From assembly GCF_001553545.1 (NCBI RefSeq), contig NZ_CP014227.1, positions 1,842,501 through 1,906,500 of the forward strand: a stretch of 64,000 nucleotides of DNA. The letters run 5' to 3'. The translations under genes were made by a program, and so were the position numbers. Origin of the DNA: Capnocytophaga haemolytica. Lineage in GTDB: Bacteria; Bacteroidota; Bacteroidia; Flavobacteriales; Flavobacteriaceae. The notes under the pieces were generated by a model. It had not been told where the DNA came from and did no database searches. It worked only from the letters and a program-made list of their open reading frames with translations. Below are positions 8,801-17,547 of the stretch, in pieces (positions within the stretch are counted from its first letter, which is position 1; each line of letters opens with the position of its first letter).

Positions 8801-8810
8801 ATTCAGGGCG

Positions 8811-8842
8811 CAAAGGTAATTAATTTTATTGAGATAGCAAAA
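8811..8842 (-). promoter_or_regulatory. prfA promoter
   Basis: Minus strand: TTTTTG ending at 8838, 19-bp spacer, TACCTTTG at 8818-8811. Confidence 0.75.
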
Positions 8843-8967
8843 ATAATATTTATAGTGCTTTTATAACTTTATCATTTAGGAAATAAAAATCTACCTCTTG
8901 GTCACCCTATATTTTGTAATTTTTACCATCATCCACCACTATTATATCATAAAATATATCAAATTAC

Positions 8968-9242
8968 CTATAAAATATCTCCTTTCACCCTATTTAATAC
9001 CTCCTTACACCCTATTTAATACCTACCTGCACCCTATTTAATACCCCTCTGCACCCTATTTAATACCCCTCTGCACCCTATTTAATACCCCTCTTCACCC
9101 TATTTAATACCATTTAATAACCTATTTAATACATTAAATTAATGTATTTAATACTCCAAAATAATCTATTTAATACGTTAAATTAATGTATTTAATAGTA
9201 TAAAAAGAGGTATTTAATACTATTAAAAAATATATTAAATAC
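8968..9242. repeat. 11-bp phased tandem array U1 (25 units)
   Basis: The block splits without a single phase slip into 25 units of 11 bp. The unit CTATTTAATAC (or GTATTTAATAC) recurs at every second position. In the left half it alternates with C-rich partners (CTCCTTACACC, CTACCTGCACC, CCCTCTGCACC), so that part also reads as a 22-bp repeat. In the right half the partners are A/T-rich (ATTAAATTAAT, GTTAAATTAAT). It fills the gap between prfA and the 9271-9783 gene. No ORF crosses it. Confidence 0.92.
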
Positions 9243-9248
9243 CTCTTT
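9204..9248 (-). terminator. hairpin ending the 9271-9783 gene
   Basis: Perfect 16-bp inverted repeat (9204-9219 with 9233-9248, 13-nt loop) whose arms are made of the U1 array unit. On the minus strand it is followed by T-rich sequence, so it can serve as the terminator. Confidence 0.6.
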
Positions 9249-9270
9249 ATTCCCGTTTTATTACCTTCTA

Positions 9271-9783
9271 CTACACTATTGCAGAGGCTTGTTCAGAGGT
9301 TGAGGTAGGTTCGGCATCCTTTCCATTGGGTCTTCCTCCCTTGAAGAACTGCTTCAATGCATCAAATACGGATTTGATGCCTGGCATATTCTCCTCATTA
9401 AGATAACGCAAATGGCGATAGAAACTCAACGCAGCGTTGTAGTTATCGTGATCGAGCAGTATCTTAGTATCCGAAAGCTGTTCCGAAATACCTTTTAATC
9501 GTTGCAATAGCCCTTCCACGTGCACCCGCGCCTGATAATCACGATCAAATTCATCTTTCTTAACGAATTGAGGTACAAATTGAGGGTATTGCCCCATTAA
9601 TTCTTTTGCCTTATTGACAAAAAGTTTATTCTGCTCAGCAATACTACCGTACTGGCGACGCTCTTCAGCCGAGAGTTTAACAGTTTTTCCCTCTAACACT
9701 GAAACAATTTCTTGAAAAGCCCCATTAATTTTTTGAAGCTCTTCATCGGTAAAACTTACCTGAATTAGGTTTTCTAATCCCAT
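9271..9783 (-). CDS. conserved hypothetical protein, helical
   Basis: 170 residues, no signal peptide or membrane segment. Predicted mostly alpha-helical and charged (FTDEELQKINGAFQEIVSVLEG, LLQRLKGISEQLSDTKILLDHD), with a Gly/Ser/Thr-rich tail. No family recognised. It has its own promoter and a 5' leader hairpin, and is flanked downstream by the U1 repeat array. The codon use looks native. Residues HYNxAxSFYRHLRYLxEENMPGIKSVFDALKQFF form the most conserved-looking part (inference). Confidence 0.7.
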   Translation of the reverse strand: MGLENLIQVSFTDEELQKINGAFQEIVSVLEGKTVKLSAEERRQYGSIAEQNKLFVNKAKELMGQYPQFVPQFVKKDEFDRDYQARVHVEGLLQRLKGISEQLSDTKILLDHDNYNAALSFYRHLRYLNEENMPGIKSVFDALKQFFKGGRPNGKDAEPTSTSEQASAIV

Positions 9784-9823
9784 ATTTAGATGTTTTAACA
9801 GTTAAAAAAATAATATAAAATCG

Positions 9824-9858
9824 CGTCTTGATGAGGTTCATTACTCATCATTAAGACG
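9824..9858 (-). promoter_or_regulatory. hairpin at the 5' end of the 9271-9783 transcript
   Basis: CGTCTT and GATGAG pair with CTCATC and AAGACG around a 3-nt bulge and an 8-nt loop, directly after the predicted start site. Confidence 0.5.
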
Positions 9859-9861
9859 GTA

Positions 9862-9893
9862 CAAAGATATATCTTTTTTGGATACCAAACAAA
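9862..9893 (-). promoter_or_regulatory. promoter of the 9271-9783 gene
   Basis: Minus strand TTTG at 9893-9890, 20-bp spacer, TATCTTTG at 9869-9862. Confidence 0.72.
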
Positions 9894-10019
9894 TTTTTTG
9901 TATTTTTTTATATTTTTTTTCTTCTCATTTTAAGTAAAGGCATTTACAAGTATAGGCAGTGGTGGTTTTCCCCTCTTAAGAATTTGTTTTTTACGTATGA
10001 ATTAACATTACAAAATAAA

Positions 10020-10051
10020 TTTGCCCAATTAAAAAAACTTCCGTACCTTTG
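10020..10051 (+). promoter_or_regulatory. tpiA promoter with 5' hairpin
   Basis: TTTG 10020-10023, 20-bp spacer, TACCTTTG 10044-10051. The transcript then starts near GTCTGCT (10061-10067), which can pair with AGCAGAC (10091-10097). Confidence 0.78.
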
Positions 10052-10151
10052 CCCCCGTAAGTCTGCTACCTTATTATTACTAATCAAGTGAGCAGACAGT
10101 GAATAAATTAGCATATTAATTTACATTTTCACCCATAAAATTTTTAACATA

Positions 10152-10901
10152 ATGAGAAAAAAAATTGTAGCAGGAAACTGGAAAATGAACAACGACGTAA
10201 AGAAATCGTTGGCACTCATCTCCGAGATCTTAAAGAAACTCCCTGCATCGAACGCTGAGGTAATGGTAGCTCCTACCTTTGTAAACTTAATCCCTACTGT
10301 TGAAGCTGCAAAAGGCTCGAAAGTAGAAGTCATCGCACAGAATATGCACTTTGCTGAAAGCGGTGCTTACACAGGCGAAATCTCCGCTGAGATGCTCCTT
10401 GGCGTAGGTGTAAAAACCACTATTTTAGGGCACTCTGAGCGTCGCGCTTATTTCAACGAAACCGATGAGAGCCTCGCTAAAAAGGTAGATACTGCGCTCA
10501 AACACGGCATCCGTGTGGTATTCTGCATCGGTGAGGAGCTGGCTGATCGCAAAGCGGGCAAGCACTTCGATGTAGTGGGTAGCCAGATTAAAAAAGGCTT
10601 ATTCCACCTGCCTGCTGAGGCTTGGAAGCACATCGTTTTGGCTTACGAACCTGTTTGGGCAATAGGCACTGGCGAGACTGCAAGCCCTGAGCAAGCACAG
10701 GAAATACACGCTTTTATCCGCAAAACTATTGCTGATAAATATGGCAAAGAGGTCGCTGAGAGTGTTTCAATCCTCTACGGAGGCAGCGTAAAACCTGACA
10801 ATGCTAAGGAAATCTTCGCTAAGGCTGACGTCGATGGGGGGCTCATCGGTGGTGCTGCCCTTAAAGCTGACGATTTTATCAAAATCATTGAAAGTATTTA
10901 G
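10152..10901 (+). CDS. tpiA: triosephosphate isomerase
   Basis: 249 residues, full length (beta/alpha)8 barrel. Catalytic residues: Asn and Lys in AGNWKMN, His in ILGHSERR, Glu in AYEPVWAIGTG, with the phosphate-binding YGGSVKP and GGLIGGAAL loops. Family knowledge: interconverts dihydroxyacetone phosphate and glyceraldehyde 3-phosphate in the cytoplasm. The ATG follows an A/T-rich stretch without SD (TTTTTAACATA), as usual in Bacteroidetes. A terminator-like hairpin separates it from hemE. Confidence 0.98.
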   Translation: MRKKIVAGNWKMNNDVKKSLALISEILKKLPASNAEVMVAPTFVNLIPTVEAAKGSKVEVIAQNMHFAESGAYTGEISAEMLLGVGVKTTILGHSERRAYFNETDESLAKKVDTALKHGIRVVFCIGEELADRKAGKHFDVVGSQIKKGLFHLPAEAWKHIVLAYEPVWAIGTGETASPEQAQEIHAFIRKTIADKYGKEVAESVSILYGGSVKPDNAKEIFAKADVDGGLIGGAALKADDFIKIIESI

Positions 10902-10918
10902 GTTAGTAATTTTTGATG

Positions 10919-10972
10919 AAGATAGAGTCATAAAAGGAAGTAATCCCCTTTTGGGCTCTATCTTTTCTTTTT
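10919..10972 (+). terminator. tpiA terminator / possible attenuator before hemE
   Basis: AAGATAGAG pairs with CTCTATCTT, with an inner AAAGG/CCTTT pairing, followed by a T-rich run. It ends 13 bp before the hemE ATG and I see no separate hemE promoter. Confidence 0.75.
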
Positions 10973-10985
10973 TAATATCCTGAAA

Positions 10986-12017
10986 ATGATTAAGAACGAT
11001 ATATTTCTCCGTGCACTCAACGGCGATACCGTAGAGCGCCCACCCGTATGGATGATGCGCCAAGCAGGGCGCTACCTGCCTGAGTTCAGAGCCTTACGTG
11101 ATAAATACGATTTTTTTACCCGCTGCAAAACCCCCGAACTGGCAGCTGAGATCACCGTACAGCCTGTCGACCGCCTTGAGGTTGATGCAGCAATCCTATT
11201 CTCAGACATCTTAGTGGTGCCCCAAGCGATGAACATCAATGTGGAAATGCGCTCAGGGGTAGGTCCGTGGGTACCCAACCCGATACGCCTTTCACAGGAT
11301 TTGGATTCGGTAATTATCCCTGACATCGACGAGCGCTTGGGCTATGTAATGCAAGCGATAAAAATCACCAAAGAAATCCTCGCCGAGCGCGTGCCTCTGA
11401 TAGGCTTTGCTGGTGCTCCGTGGACGATCTTCTGTTATGTCGTAGAAGGCAAAGGCTCGCGCGACTTTAACGCTGCCAAAGAACTCTGCTTTACTGACCC
11501 CAGAACAGCGCACAACCTATTACAGAAAATCACCGACACCACCATCCTATACCTCAAAGAAAAGGTAAAAGCAGGGGTAGATGCCGTACAGATCTTCGAT
11601 AGCTGGGGTGGAATCCTCTCTCCTACTGACTACAAGGAATTCTCGTGGCAGTACATCAATCAGATTATAGAGGCGTTGGCACCTCTCACTAAGGTAATTA
11701 TCTTCGGCAAAGGCTGCTGGTTTGCTCTTCCTGAGATGGCACACTCAAAGGCAGCTGCTTTAGGCATTGACTGGACTTGTACCCCCGAGCAGGCACGTAT
11801 CCTCACGGGTGGAAACATAGTATTGCAAGGCAACTTCGACCCTGCGCGCTTACTTTGTCCTCCCCTTGAGATAAAGAAAGCTGTAAAGCAAATGATTGAC
11901 GCCTTCGGAAAAGATAAGTACATCGCTAACTTAGGACACGGCATCCTACCTAATATCCCTGTGGAGAATGCCATTGCCTTTGTAGAAGCGGTAAAAGAAT
12001 ACACAACAAATAACTAA
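10986..12017 (+). CDS. hemE: uroporphyrinogen decarboxylase
   Basis: 343 residues, full length. The N-terminal substrate-binding motif [15 protein letters not shown] is present, as are [19 protein letters not shown] and the C-terminal [13 protein letters not shown]. Family knowledge: decarboxylates uroporphyrinogen III to coproporphyrinogen III in heme synthesis. It follows tpiA with a terminator hairpin immediately upstream and no obvious own promoter, so it is either read through from tpiA or attenuated. Other heme-biosynthesis genes are not in the window. Confidence 0.96.
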   Translation: MIKNDIFLRALNGDTVERPPVWMMRQAGRYLPEFRALRDKYDFFTRCKTPELAAEITVQPVDRLEVDAAILFSDILVVPQAMNINVEMRSGVGPWVPNPIRLSQDLDSVIIPDIDERLGYVMQAIKITKEILAERVPLIGFAGAPWTIFCYVVEGKGSRDFNAAKELCFTDPRTAHNLLQKITDTTILYLKEKVKAGVDAVQIFDSWGGILSPTDYKEFSWQYINQIIEALAPLTKVIIFGKGCWFALPEMAHSKAAALGIDWTCTPEQARILTGGNIVLQGNFDPARLLCPPLEIKKAVKQMIDAFGKDKYIANLGHGILPNIPVENAIAFVEAVKEYTTNN

Positions 12018-12032
12018 AATATAGTTAAATAG

Positions 12033-12075
12033 TTATCCCGCACTTTATGGCAAAATGCCATAAAGTGCGGGATAA
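12033..12075. terminator. 20-bp perfect palindrome between hemE and the serine hydrolase
   Basis: Arms 12033-12052 and 12056-12075 are exact reverse complements (TTATCCCGCACTTTATGGCA) around a 3-nt AAA loop. The genes converge here, so a bidirectional terminator is likely, but there is no T run. Confidence 0.6.
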
Positions 12076-12097
12076 TTAATACCTAATACAATCGCTT

Positions 12098-13261
12098 TTA
12101 TTTAGCTGGTAGACTATAATCCGCAGGGATTTTCTCCGCACCCTCAATAATAAAGTCGACCAAACGCTGCAAATAGATATTGATAGCTGGGTCGGTAATA
12201 TTGAATAGCAGCACCATCACCACTTGGTCGTTAGGATAAATGGAGAACCAACCGTAGCCGCCTACACCCATACCCGTATGCCCGAAGTATTCCCGACCAT
12301 TCCAATCAGTTTGATTTTGCCAGCAGATACCGTAGTTTATCTCAGATTCGTTAGTAGTACACTGTTTTTTAAGCATCTCATTTTCTATAGGCTGTGAAAG
12401 AAAAGTATGTCGCTGAATGGCAATGCCCATCTTAGCAATATCATTAGAAGTAGAGAGGAAACCACCACCGGCCAGCTTAAAGTAATTATTGACCTCAGGA
12501 GCTTTAATAATACCTTTCTTAGTACGTTTATACGGGATAGCTTCACCTTTGATAATCCTGCCTCTATCAGGGAAAGTACGCCACATATTCAGCGGCTTAA
12601 AAACCTCATTCTTGGCTACATCCTCAAACTTCTCATTGAGATATTTCTCAATAGCCAGCGAAATTAAATTGATACCATAGCTGCTATAAAGGAATTGCGT
12701 ACCTGGTGCAGAAGTCAAGATATCGTTCTTAAACAGATCAACACCCTGCTCAATAGTATAAGGCTTATTGAGGATATATTCATTGCCTTTGTAAGTGCGT
12801 ACGCCTGCTAAGTGCCCCGCTAATTGCTTGATGGTAAAATCAAAAGGCTTCTTGGGGTAATCGGGTATGTATTCATAAAGCGACTTGTTCCAGTCGAACT
12901 TACCTTGCTCTTGCAGGCGTGCCAAGACTACCCCTGTGATAGCCTTTGACATACTGGCTACTCTAAAGAGTGTATTCTTAGGGTCGATAGGTATTTTCTT
13001 AGCTATATCGGCATAGCCATAACCACCTTGCCAGATAATCTTACCCTGCTTAGCTACTGTGATTGACGCCCCTGGGATAAGCTCCTCCTGTATGAGATAC
13101 TTAATGATTCGTTCTCCCTCAGCACGCGCTTCCTCAAAGGTCACCACCTCTGAAGGGTTCTTTTTAAACACATCTACATCACGGAGCTTCTTCTGCCCAA
13201 AAAGGTTGTTAAAGAATGATATTATAGCTGAAATCAATACGATAAATATTAGTTTTCTCAT
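12098..13261 (-). CDS. secreted serine hydrolase, beta-lactamase class C family
   Basis: 387 residues. N-terminal signal peptide (MRKLIFIVLISAIISFFNNLFGQ). The penicillin-binding fold shows the SxxK nucleophile motif at S103-M-S-K106, a YSSYGINL second motif and HTG in the KTG position (FGHTGMGVGGYG). Family knowledge: class C-type esterases/DD-peptidases act in the periplasm on peptides, esters or D-amino-acid substrates; true beta-lactamase activity cannot be claimed. It is a single gene with a -7 element close upstream. Confidence 0.85.
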   Translation of the reverse strand: MRKLIFIVLISAIISFFNNLFGQKKLRDVDVFKKNPSEVVTFEEARAEGERIIKYLIQEELIPGASITVAKQGKIIWQGGYGYADIAKKIPIDPKNTLFRVASMSKAITGVVLARLQEQGKFDWNKSLYEYIPDYPKKPFDFTIKQLAGHLAGVRTYKGNEYILNKPYTIEQGVDLFKNDILTSAPGTQFLYSSYGINLISLAIEKYLNEKFEDVAKNEVFKPLNMWRTFPDRGRIIKGEAIPYKRTKKGIIKAPEVNNYFKLAGGGFLSTSNDIAKMGIAIQRHTFLSQPIENEMLKKQCTTNESEINYGICWQNQTDWNGREYFGHTGMGVGGYGWFSIYPNDQVVMVLLFNITDPAINIYLQRLVDFIIEGAEKIPADYSLPAK

Positions 13262-13293
13262 TAGTATAAACGAACTATATGTAATTCAGGATG

Positions 13294-13301
13294 CAAAATT
13301 A
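13294..13301 (-). promoter_or_regulatory. -7 element of the serine hydrolase gene
   Basis: TAATTTTG on the minus strand; no clear -33. The transcribed start shares CCTGAATTAC with the prfA transcript. Confidence 0.5.
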
Positions 13302-13304
13302 CAT

Positions 13305-13341
13305 AAAAAAACCGTAATAGAAACATTCTACTACGGTTTTT
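13305..13341 (-). terminator. sucD terminator
   Basis: Minus strand: AAAACCGTAGTAGAA pairs imperfectly with TTCTATTACGGTTTT, followed by T7. Confidence 0.8.
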
Positions 13342-13355
13342 ATAATATAAAAGTA

Positions 13356-14237
13356 TTAACCTTTCTTACGAAGTACCTCAGCGACCTTTTCACCTATCTT
13401 TGCAGGGGAATCCACTACGTGAATACCACACTCTCTGAGGATGCGCTTCTTAGCTTCAGCTGTATCATCTGCACCGCCTACAATAGCACCAGCGTGCCCC
13501 ATCGTGCGTCCCTTAGGGGCAGTCTCACCAGCGATAAAGCTGATCACAGGCTTCTTATTGCCATTAGCCTTTATCCAGCGCGCTGCTTCAGGCTCTAACT
13601 GACCGCCAATCTCACCAATCATCACGATAGCTTCTGTCTCAGGGTCATTCATCAGTAGCTCTATAGCCTCTTTAGTAGTAGTGCCGATGATGGGGTCTCC
13701 CCCGATACCGATAGCCGTAGTAATCCCCAGCCCTTGACGTACGATCTGGTCAGCAGCTTCGTAAGTGAGTGTGCCCGACTTAGAGACAATACCCACGCTA
13801 CCTTTCTTAAAGATAAACCCTGGCATAATACCCACCTTAGCTTCCTCAGGAGTAATCACCCCAGGACAGTTAGGACCCACCAGACGGCAGTCTCTATCCT
13901 TTATATAGGCTGCTACCTTTACCATATCTGCCACAGGAATGCCTTCCGTGATGGTGATAATCACCTTGATACCAGCCTCAGCAGCTTCCATAATGGCATC
14001 TGCAGCAAAAGCAGGGGGCACAAAAATGATAGAGACGTTAGCCCCTGTAGCTTTCACCGCCTCAGCTACCGTGTTGAATACAGGCTTGCCGAGGTGCGTC
14101 TGTCCACCTTTGCTAGGGGTAGTACCTCCTACTACATTTGTGCCATAAGCAATCATCTGCTCAGCGTGAAAAGTACCTTCACTACCTGTGAAGCCCTGTA
14201 CAATCACTTTTGAATCTTTATTGACTAATACACTCAT
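13356..14237 (-). CDS. sucD: succinyl-CoA synthetase alpha subunit
   Basis: 293 residues, full length. The CoA-binding fold begins [38 protein letters not shown] and the phosphorylated-histidine loop [10 protein letters not shown] are present. Family knowledge: with SucC it makes succinate and ATP or GTP from succinyl-CoA in the TCA cycle. sucC is not adjacent, so the subunits are encoded apart here, as in several flavobacteria. Own promoter and terminator. Confidence 0.96.
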   Translation of the reverse strand: MSVLVNKDSKVIVQGFTGSEGTFHAEQMIAYGTNVVGGTTPSKGGQTHLGKPVFNTVAEAVKATGANVSIIFVPPAFAADAIMEAAEAGIKVIITITEGIPVADMVKVAAYIKDRDCRLVGPNCPGVITPEEAKVGIMPGFIFKKGSVGIVSKSGTLTYEAADQIVRQGLGITTAIGIGGDPIIGTTTKEAIELLMNDPETEAIVMIGEIGGQLEPEAARWIKANGNKKPVISFIAGETAPKGRTMGHAGAIVGGADDTAEAKKRILRECGIHVVDSPAKIGEKVAEVLRKKG

Positions 14238-14265
14238 TGTTTTAAATTATTAGTTTTAGATAGTG

Positions 14266-14296
14266 CAAAGATAGATATAATTAATGAACTTACAAA
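14266..14296 (-). promoter_or_regulatory. sucD promoter
   Basis: Minus strand TTTTG near 14293-14296, 19-bp spacer, TATCTTTG at 14273-14266. Confidence 0.65.
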
Positions 14297-14416
14297 ACTT
14301 TTAGACAGAAAAAGAAAGTAAAAAGACACTCTTGTTTTTCAAGAAACACACTATCAACATCATACAACCTTATTAAATAAAAGCCTCACAATGTTAAATC
14401 TCTATACAAATCGCAC

Positions 14417-14457
14417 AAAAAAAGAGCTATCACATCACTGCGATAGCTCTTAAAAAA
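14417..14457 (-). terminator. terminator of the PDH E2 gene
   Basis: Inverted repeat AAGAGCTATC/GATAGCTCTT (14422-14431 and 14442-14451) with T-rich flanks on the minus strand. Confidence 0.8.
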
Positions 14458-14480
14458 TTATATAATTATGGAAACTAAAC

Positions 14481-16103
14481 TTATGCAAGCATCGTTACAG
14501 GGTTCTCAATGTAAGTCTTCAATGTTTGAAGGAATTGAGCTCCTGTTGCTCCATCTACCGTGCGGTGGTCGCACGCGAGGGTTACAGTCATCACGTGACC
14601 TACTACTATCTGCCCGTTCTTCACTACGGGTTTTTCAACGATAGCCCCTACAGAGAGGATCGCTGAGTTAGGCTGATTGATGATAGAAGTAAATACATCT
14701 ACGCCAAACATCCCTAAGTTAGACACAGTGAAAGTACTGCCCTCCATTTCAGCAGGTGTGAGCTTCTTGTTACGTGCCTTACCTGCGAGTTCCTTCACCG
14801 CTGCCCCAATCTGTGTGAGGGTCATATTATCAGTGAATTTCAGTACAGGCACTACCAAGCCGTCCTCAATAGCTACCGCTACCCCTATGCTGATGTGCTT
14901 GTTGTAAACGGTAGTATCGCCCTTCCAAGAAGTGTTCACCTGTGGGTGTTTGCGCAATGCCATTGCAGAGGCTTTCACCACCATATCGTTGAACGAAATC
15001 TTCGTATCAGGCAAGTTGTTGATCTGCGCACGCGAAGCCATAGCGTTCTCCATATCAATGTCGATAGCCAAGTAATAGTGCGGTGCAGTAAATTTCGATT
15101 CAGAAAGGCGCTTAGCAATAGTCTTACGCATCTGTGAGTTCTTCACCTCGTCAAACGATTCAGTGCCTACAGGTACGTAAGCAGGGATTGCAGGTGTAGA
15201 TGCCGTAGCTGCTGAGGCTGCTGGCTGTGCCGATGGCGTAAAGCCTTCCACATCACGGCGTATGATACGCCCGTTTTCGCCTGTACCTTTCACCTCAGCG
15301 AGGTTGATACCCTTATCCTGAGCAATCTTCTTAGCCAATGGAGAAGCAAATACACGTCCATTGCTTTCAGCTACTGGCTGTGAACTTTGAGCTGCTGCTG
15401 GAGCCGAAGCCTGTGCAGGGGCTGCCGCTGCTGGTGTTGCTGGAGCCGCTGCCGCTGCGCCACCGCCTTGTACGGCTGCGAGTACGGCATTCACATCTGT
15501 GCCTGCAGGACCAATGATAGCCAAGAGTGAATCCACTGCTGCCGATTCGCCTTCTTTCAAGCCGATGTACAAGAGTGTACCTGAATAGAATGATTCAAAC
15601 TCCATTGTAGCCTTATCGGTTTCGATTTCAGCCAAGATGTCGCCTTCTTTTACAGTGTCGCCTACCTTCTTCAGCCACGAAGCTACGGTACCTTCGGTCA
15701 TTGTATCGCTCAGTCGAGGCATTGTTACGATCTCTACCCCTGCTGGCATAGCTGCTGCGCTTTGTGCTGCGGGAGCCGCTGGTGCAGGAGCTGCCTCTGC
15801 TGCAGGAGCAGGAGCCGCTGCGGGTGCTGCTGCACCTCCACTGATAAGTGCTGAGATGTCCTCGCCTTCCTTACCAATGATTGCTATCAAGGTATCTACC
15901 TTAGCAGGCTCACCTTCTGGCAAGCCGATGTATAGCAATGTTCCTGACTGGAACGATTCAAACTCCATCGTAGCCTTATCGGTTTCGATTTCAGCCAAAA
16001 TGTCGCCTTCATTTACTTTATCTCCTACTTTTTTAAGCCACTTTGCCACAACACCCTCTTCCATAGTGTCGCTAAGGCGTGGCATAGTAATAATTTCTGC
16101 CAT
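14481..16103 (-). CDS. pdhC: pyruvate dehydrogenase E2, dihydrolipoamide acetyltransferase
   Basis: 540 residues. Two tandem lipoyl domains (about 1-75 and 125-200), each with the lipoylated Lys in ETDKATMEFES, are joined by Ala/Pro-rich linkers. A peripheral E1/E3-binding domain follows (FASPLAKKIAQDKGINL, about 260-295), then the catalytic domain ending with the active-site DHRTVDGATGAQF. Family knowledge: the core of the PDH complex, transferring acetyl groups to CoA. It lies downstream of the E1-alpha gene with a 7-bp repeat array between. E3 (lpdA) lies 25 kb away and E1-beta is not in the window. Confidence 0.96.
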   Translation of the reverse strand: MAEIITMPRLSDTMEEGVVAKWLKKVGDKVNEGDILAEIETDKATMEFESFQSGTLLYIGLPEGEPAKVDTLIAIIGKEGEDISALISGGAAAPAAAPAPAAEAAPAPAAPAAQSAAAMPAGVEIVTMPRLSDTMTEGTVASWLKKVGDTVKEGDILAEIETDKATMEFESFYSGTLLYIGLKEGESAAVDSLLAIIGPAGTDVNAVLAAVQGGGAAAAAPATPAAAAPAQASAPAAAQSSQPVAESNGRVFASPLAKKIAQDKGINLAEVKGTGENGRIIRRDVEGFTPSAQPAASAATASTPAIPAYVPVGTESFDEVKNSQMRKTIAKRLSESKFTAPHYYLAIDIDMENAMASRAQINNLPDTKISFNDMVVKASAMALRKHPQVNTSWKGDTTVYNKHISIGVAVAIEDGLVVPVLKFTDNMTLTQIGAAVKELAGKARNKKLTPAEMEGSTFTVSNLGMFGVDVFTSIINQPNSAILSVGAIVEKPVVKNGQIVVGHVMTVTLACDHRTVDGATGAQFLQTLKTYIENPVTMLA

Positions 16104-16141
16104 TTGCGTTATTATTATCTTTAATTAGTGTCCTTTATTTG

Positions 16142-16218
16142 ATGTATAATTTATAATGCACAATGTATAATATACAATGAATGATTATCCATTATAAATT
16201 ATCCATTATACATTAGTT
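16142..16218. repeat. 7-bp degenerate tandem array (11 units) between PDH E1-alpha and E2
   Basis: Eleven in-phase heptamers: ATGTATA, ATTTATA, ATGCACA, ATGTATA, ATATACA, ATGAATG, ATTATCC, ATTATAA, ATTATCC, ATTATAC, ATTAGTT. Left and right parts are complementary (ATAATTTATAATG-like against CATTATAAATTAT). The stop codon of the E1-alpha gene touches its end. Confidence 0.85.
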
Positions 16219-17216
16219 TAGAGTCTACTTGGTAAGAATGGATAGTTAGGCTCAGCATATACAGTGTCGTACATCACGTGCGTTTCTGGATATGGTGATT
16301 CCTCAGCGAATTTCTCACATTCAGCTACCTTTTCTTTTACACGCTCGTCAATAGTCTCAATCTCATCATCGGTAGCGTATTTTTCTCTTTTGATTACGTC
16401 CAATACCAAGGTGATAGGGTCTTGCTTCTTATACTCTTCCACCTCTTCCTTAGTGCGGTAGTGTTGCGCGTCGGACATTGAGTGCCCACGATAGCGATAC
16501 GTACGTACATCTAAGAGTGTAGGTCCTTCGCCTCGGCGTGCTCTCTCCACTGCCTCGAATACTGCCTCTGCTACTGTCACAGGGTTCATACCGTCCACAG
16601 GCTGGCAAGGCATTTCATAGCCCAAACCGAGCTTCCAAATATTAGCGTGGTTAGCCGTGCGTTCCACAGAAGTACCCATCGCATAGTGGTTGTTTTCCAC
16701 GATGAAAACTACAGGTAACTTCCAGTTCATCGCCATATTGAGCGTTTCGTGGAAAGCTCCTTGGCGCACCGCACCATCGCCCATAAAGGTGAGGGTTACA
16801 GCTCCACGGTCGAAATACTTATCAGCAAAAGCAAGCCCAGCACCCAAGGCGATTTGCCCCCCTACAATGCCGTGCCCGCCGTAGAAGTTGTGTTCTTTAG
16901 AGAAGATGTGCATCGAGCCTCCTAAGCCGTGCGACGTACCTGTGCCTTTACCGTAAAGCTCTGCCATAATCCTGCGTGGATCAACACCTAAGCCTATCGG
17001 GTGTACGTGGCAACGGTAGGATGTGATCATCTTATCTTTTGTAGGGTCAATAGCGTGGAGGCAACCCGCCGCTACTGCTTCCTGACCGTTATAAAGGTGT
17101 AAAAAACCTCTTACTTTCTGCTGAATATAAACTGCTGCGAGCTTATCTTCAAACTTTCTCCAAAAAAGCATATCCTCATACCACTTGAGGTATACCGCTT
17201 TATCAATTTTCTTCAT
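16218..17216 (-). CDS. pdhA: pyruvate dehydrogenase E1 component, alpha subunit
   Basis: 332 residues, full length. The thiamine-diphosphate motif runs from MGDGAVRQGAFHE to VENNHYAMGTS (near residue 145-175). The phosphorylation-loop region TYRYRGHSMSDAQHYRT and the start region LLxEDMLFWRKFEDK-type are conserved. Family knowledge: with E1-beta it decarboxylates pyruvate and reductively acetylates the E2 lipoyl groups. It heads an apparent pdhA-pdhC unit; the E1-beta gene is missing here, so it must be elsewhere. Confidence 0.96.
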   Translation of the reverse strand: MKKIDKAVYLKWYEDMLFWRKFEDKLAAVYIQQKVRGFLHLYNGQEAVAAGCLHAIDPTKDKMITSYRCHVHPIGLGVDPRRIMAELYGKGTGTSHGLGGSMHIFSKEHNFYGGHGIVGGQIALGAGLAFADKYFDRGAVTLTFMGDGAVRQGAFHETLNMAMNWKLPVVFIVENNHYAMGTSVERTANHANIWKLGLGYEMPCQPVDGMNPVTVAEAVFEAVERARRGEGPTLLDVRTYRYRGHSMSDAQHYRTKEEVEEYKKQDPITLVLDVIKREKYATDDEIETIDERVKEKVAECEKFAEESPYPETHVMYDTVYAEPNYPFLPSRL

Positions 17217-17320
17217 TTGTTCTTATTAATATATGTATAAGTCTGTTATTATTCCTTAAAGAATGGCAGTGGACTGAGGTGCTTTTTTTAAGGGCTCAAT
17301 CCGCACTTGAAAAATATTTG

Positions 17321-17351
17321 CAAAGGTGCGAATTTTATATGAAACTACCAA
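17321..17351 (-). promoter_or_regulatory. probable promoter of pdhA
   Basis: Minus strand TTG at 17351-17349, 20-bp spacer, CACCTTTG at 17328-17321 (one mismatch to TAnnTTTG). Confidence 0.5.
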
Positions 17352-17421
17352 TAAAAAAGTATTATTTTTTTCTTATAAAATGTGAAATACAGCGCAACAA
17401 ACTATAAATCAACTATATAAA

Positions 17422-17463
17422 TAAGAGTATTTTTTTAGTACTTACTCAGTAAAAATACTCTTA
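17422..17463. terminator. 13-bp inverted repeat in the pdhA-recQ gap
   Basis: TAAGAGTATTTTT (17422-17434) pairs exactly with AAAAATACTCTTA (17451-17463), 16-nt loop. No gene clearly ends here; it may end an unseen transcript or insulate the divergent promoters. Confidence 0.45.
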
Positions 17464-17547
17464 AGAGGGGCAAACGCTCCTTTTGAGCTGCCTTTTTTAA
17501 GCAGAAAGTACCCTTGAGAAATCGAGTGACGGTCTCTCCTGAAAGCC

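Noticed and set aside
8986..9111. 22-bp direct repeats resembling plasmid iterons or a CRISPR array
   Set aside because: There are no unique spacers, no cas or rep gene, and the 22-bp period is simply two 11-bp units of a longer array.
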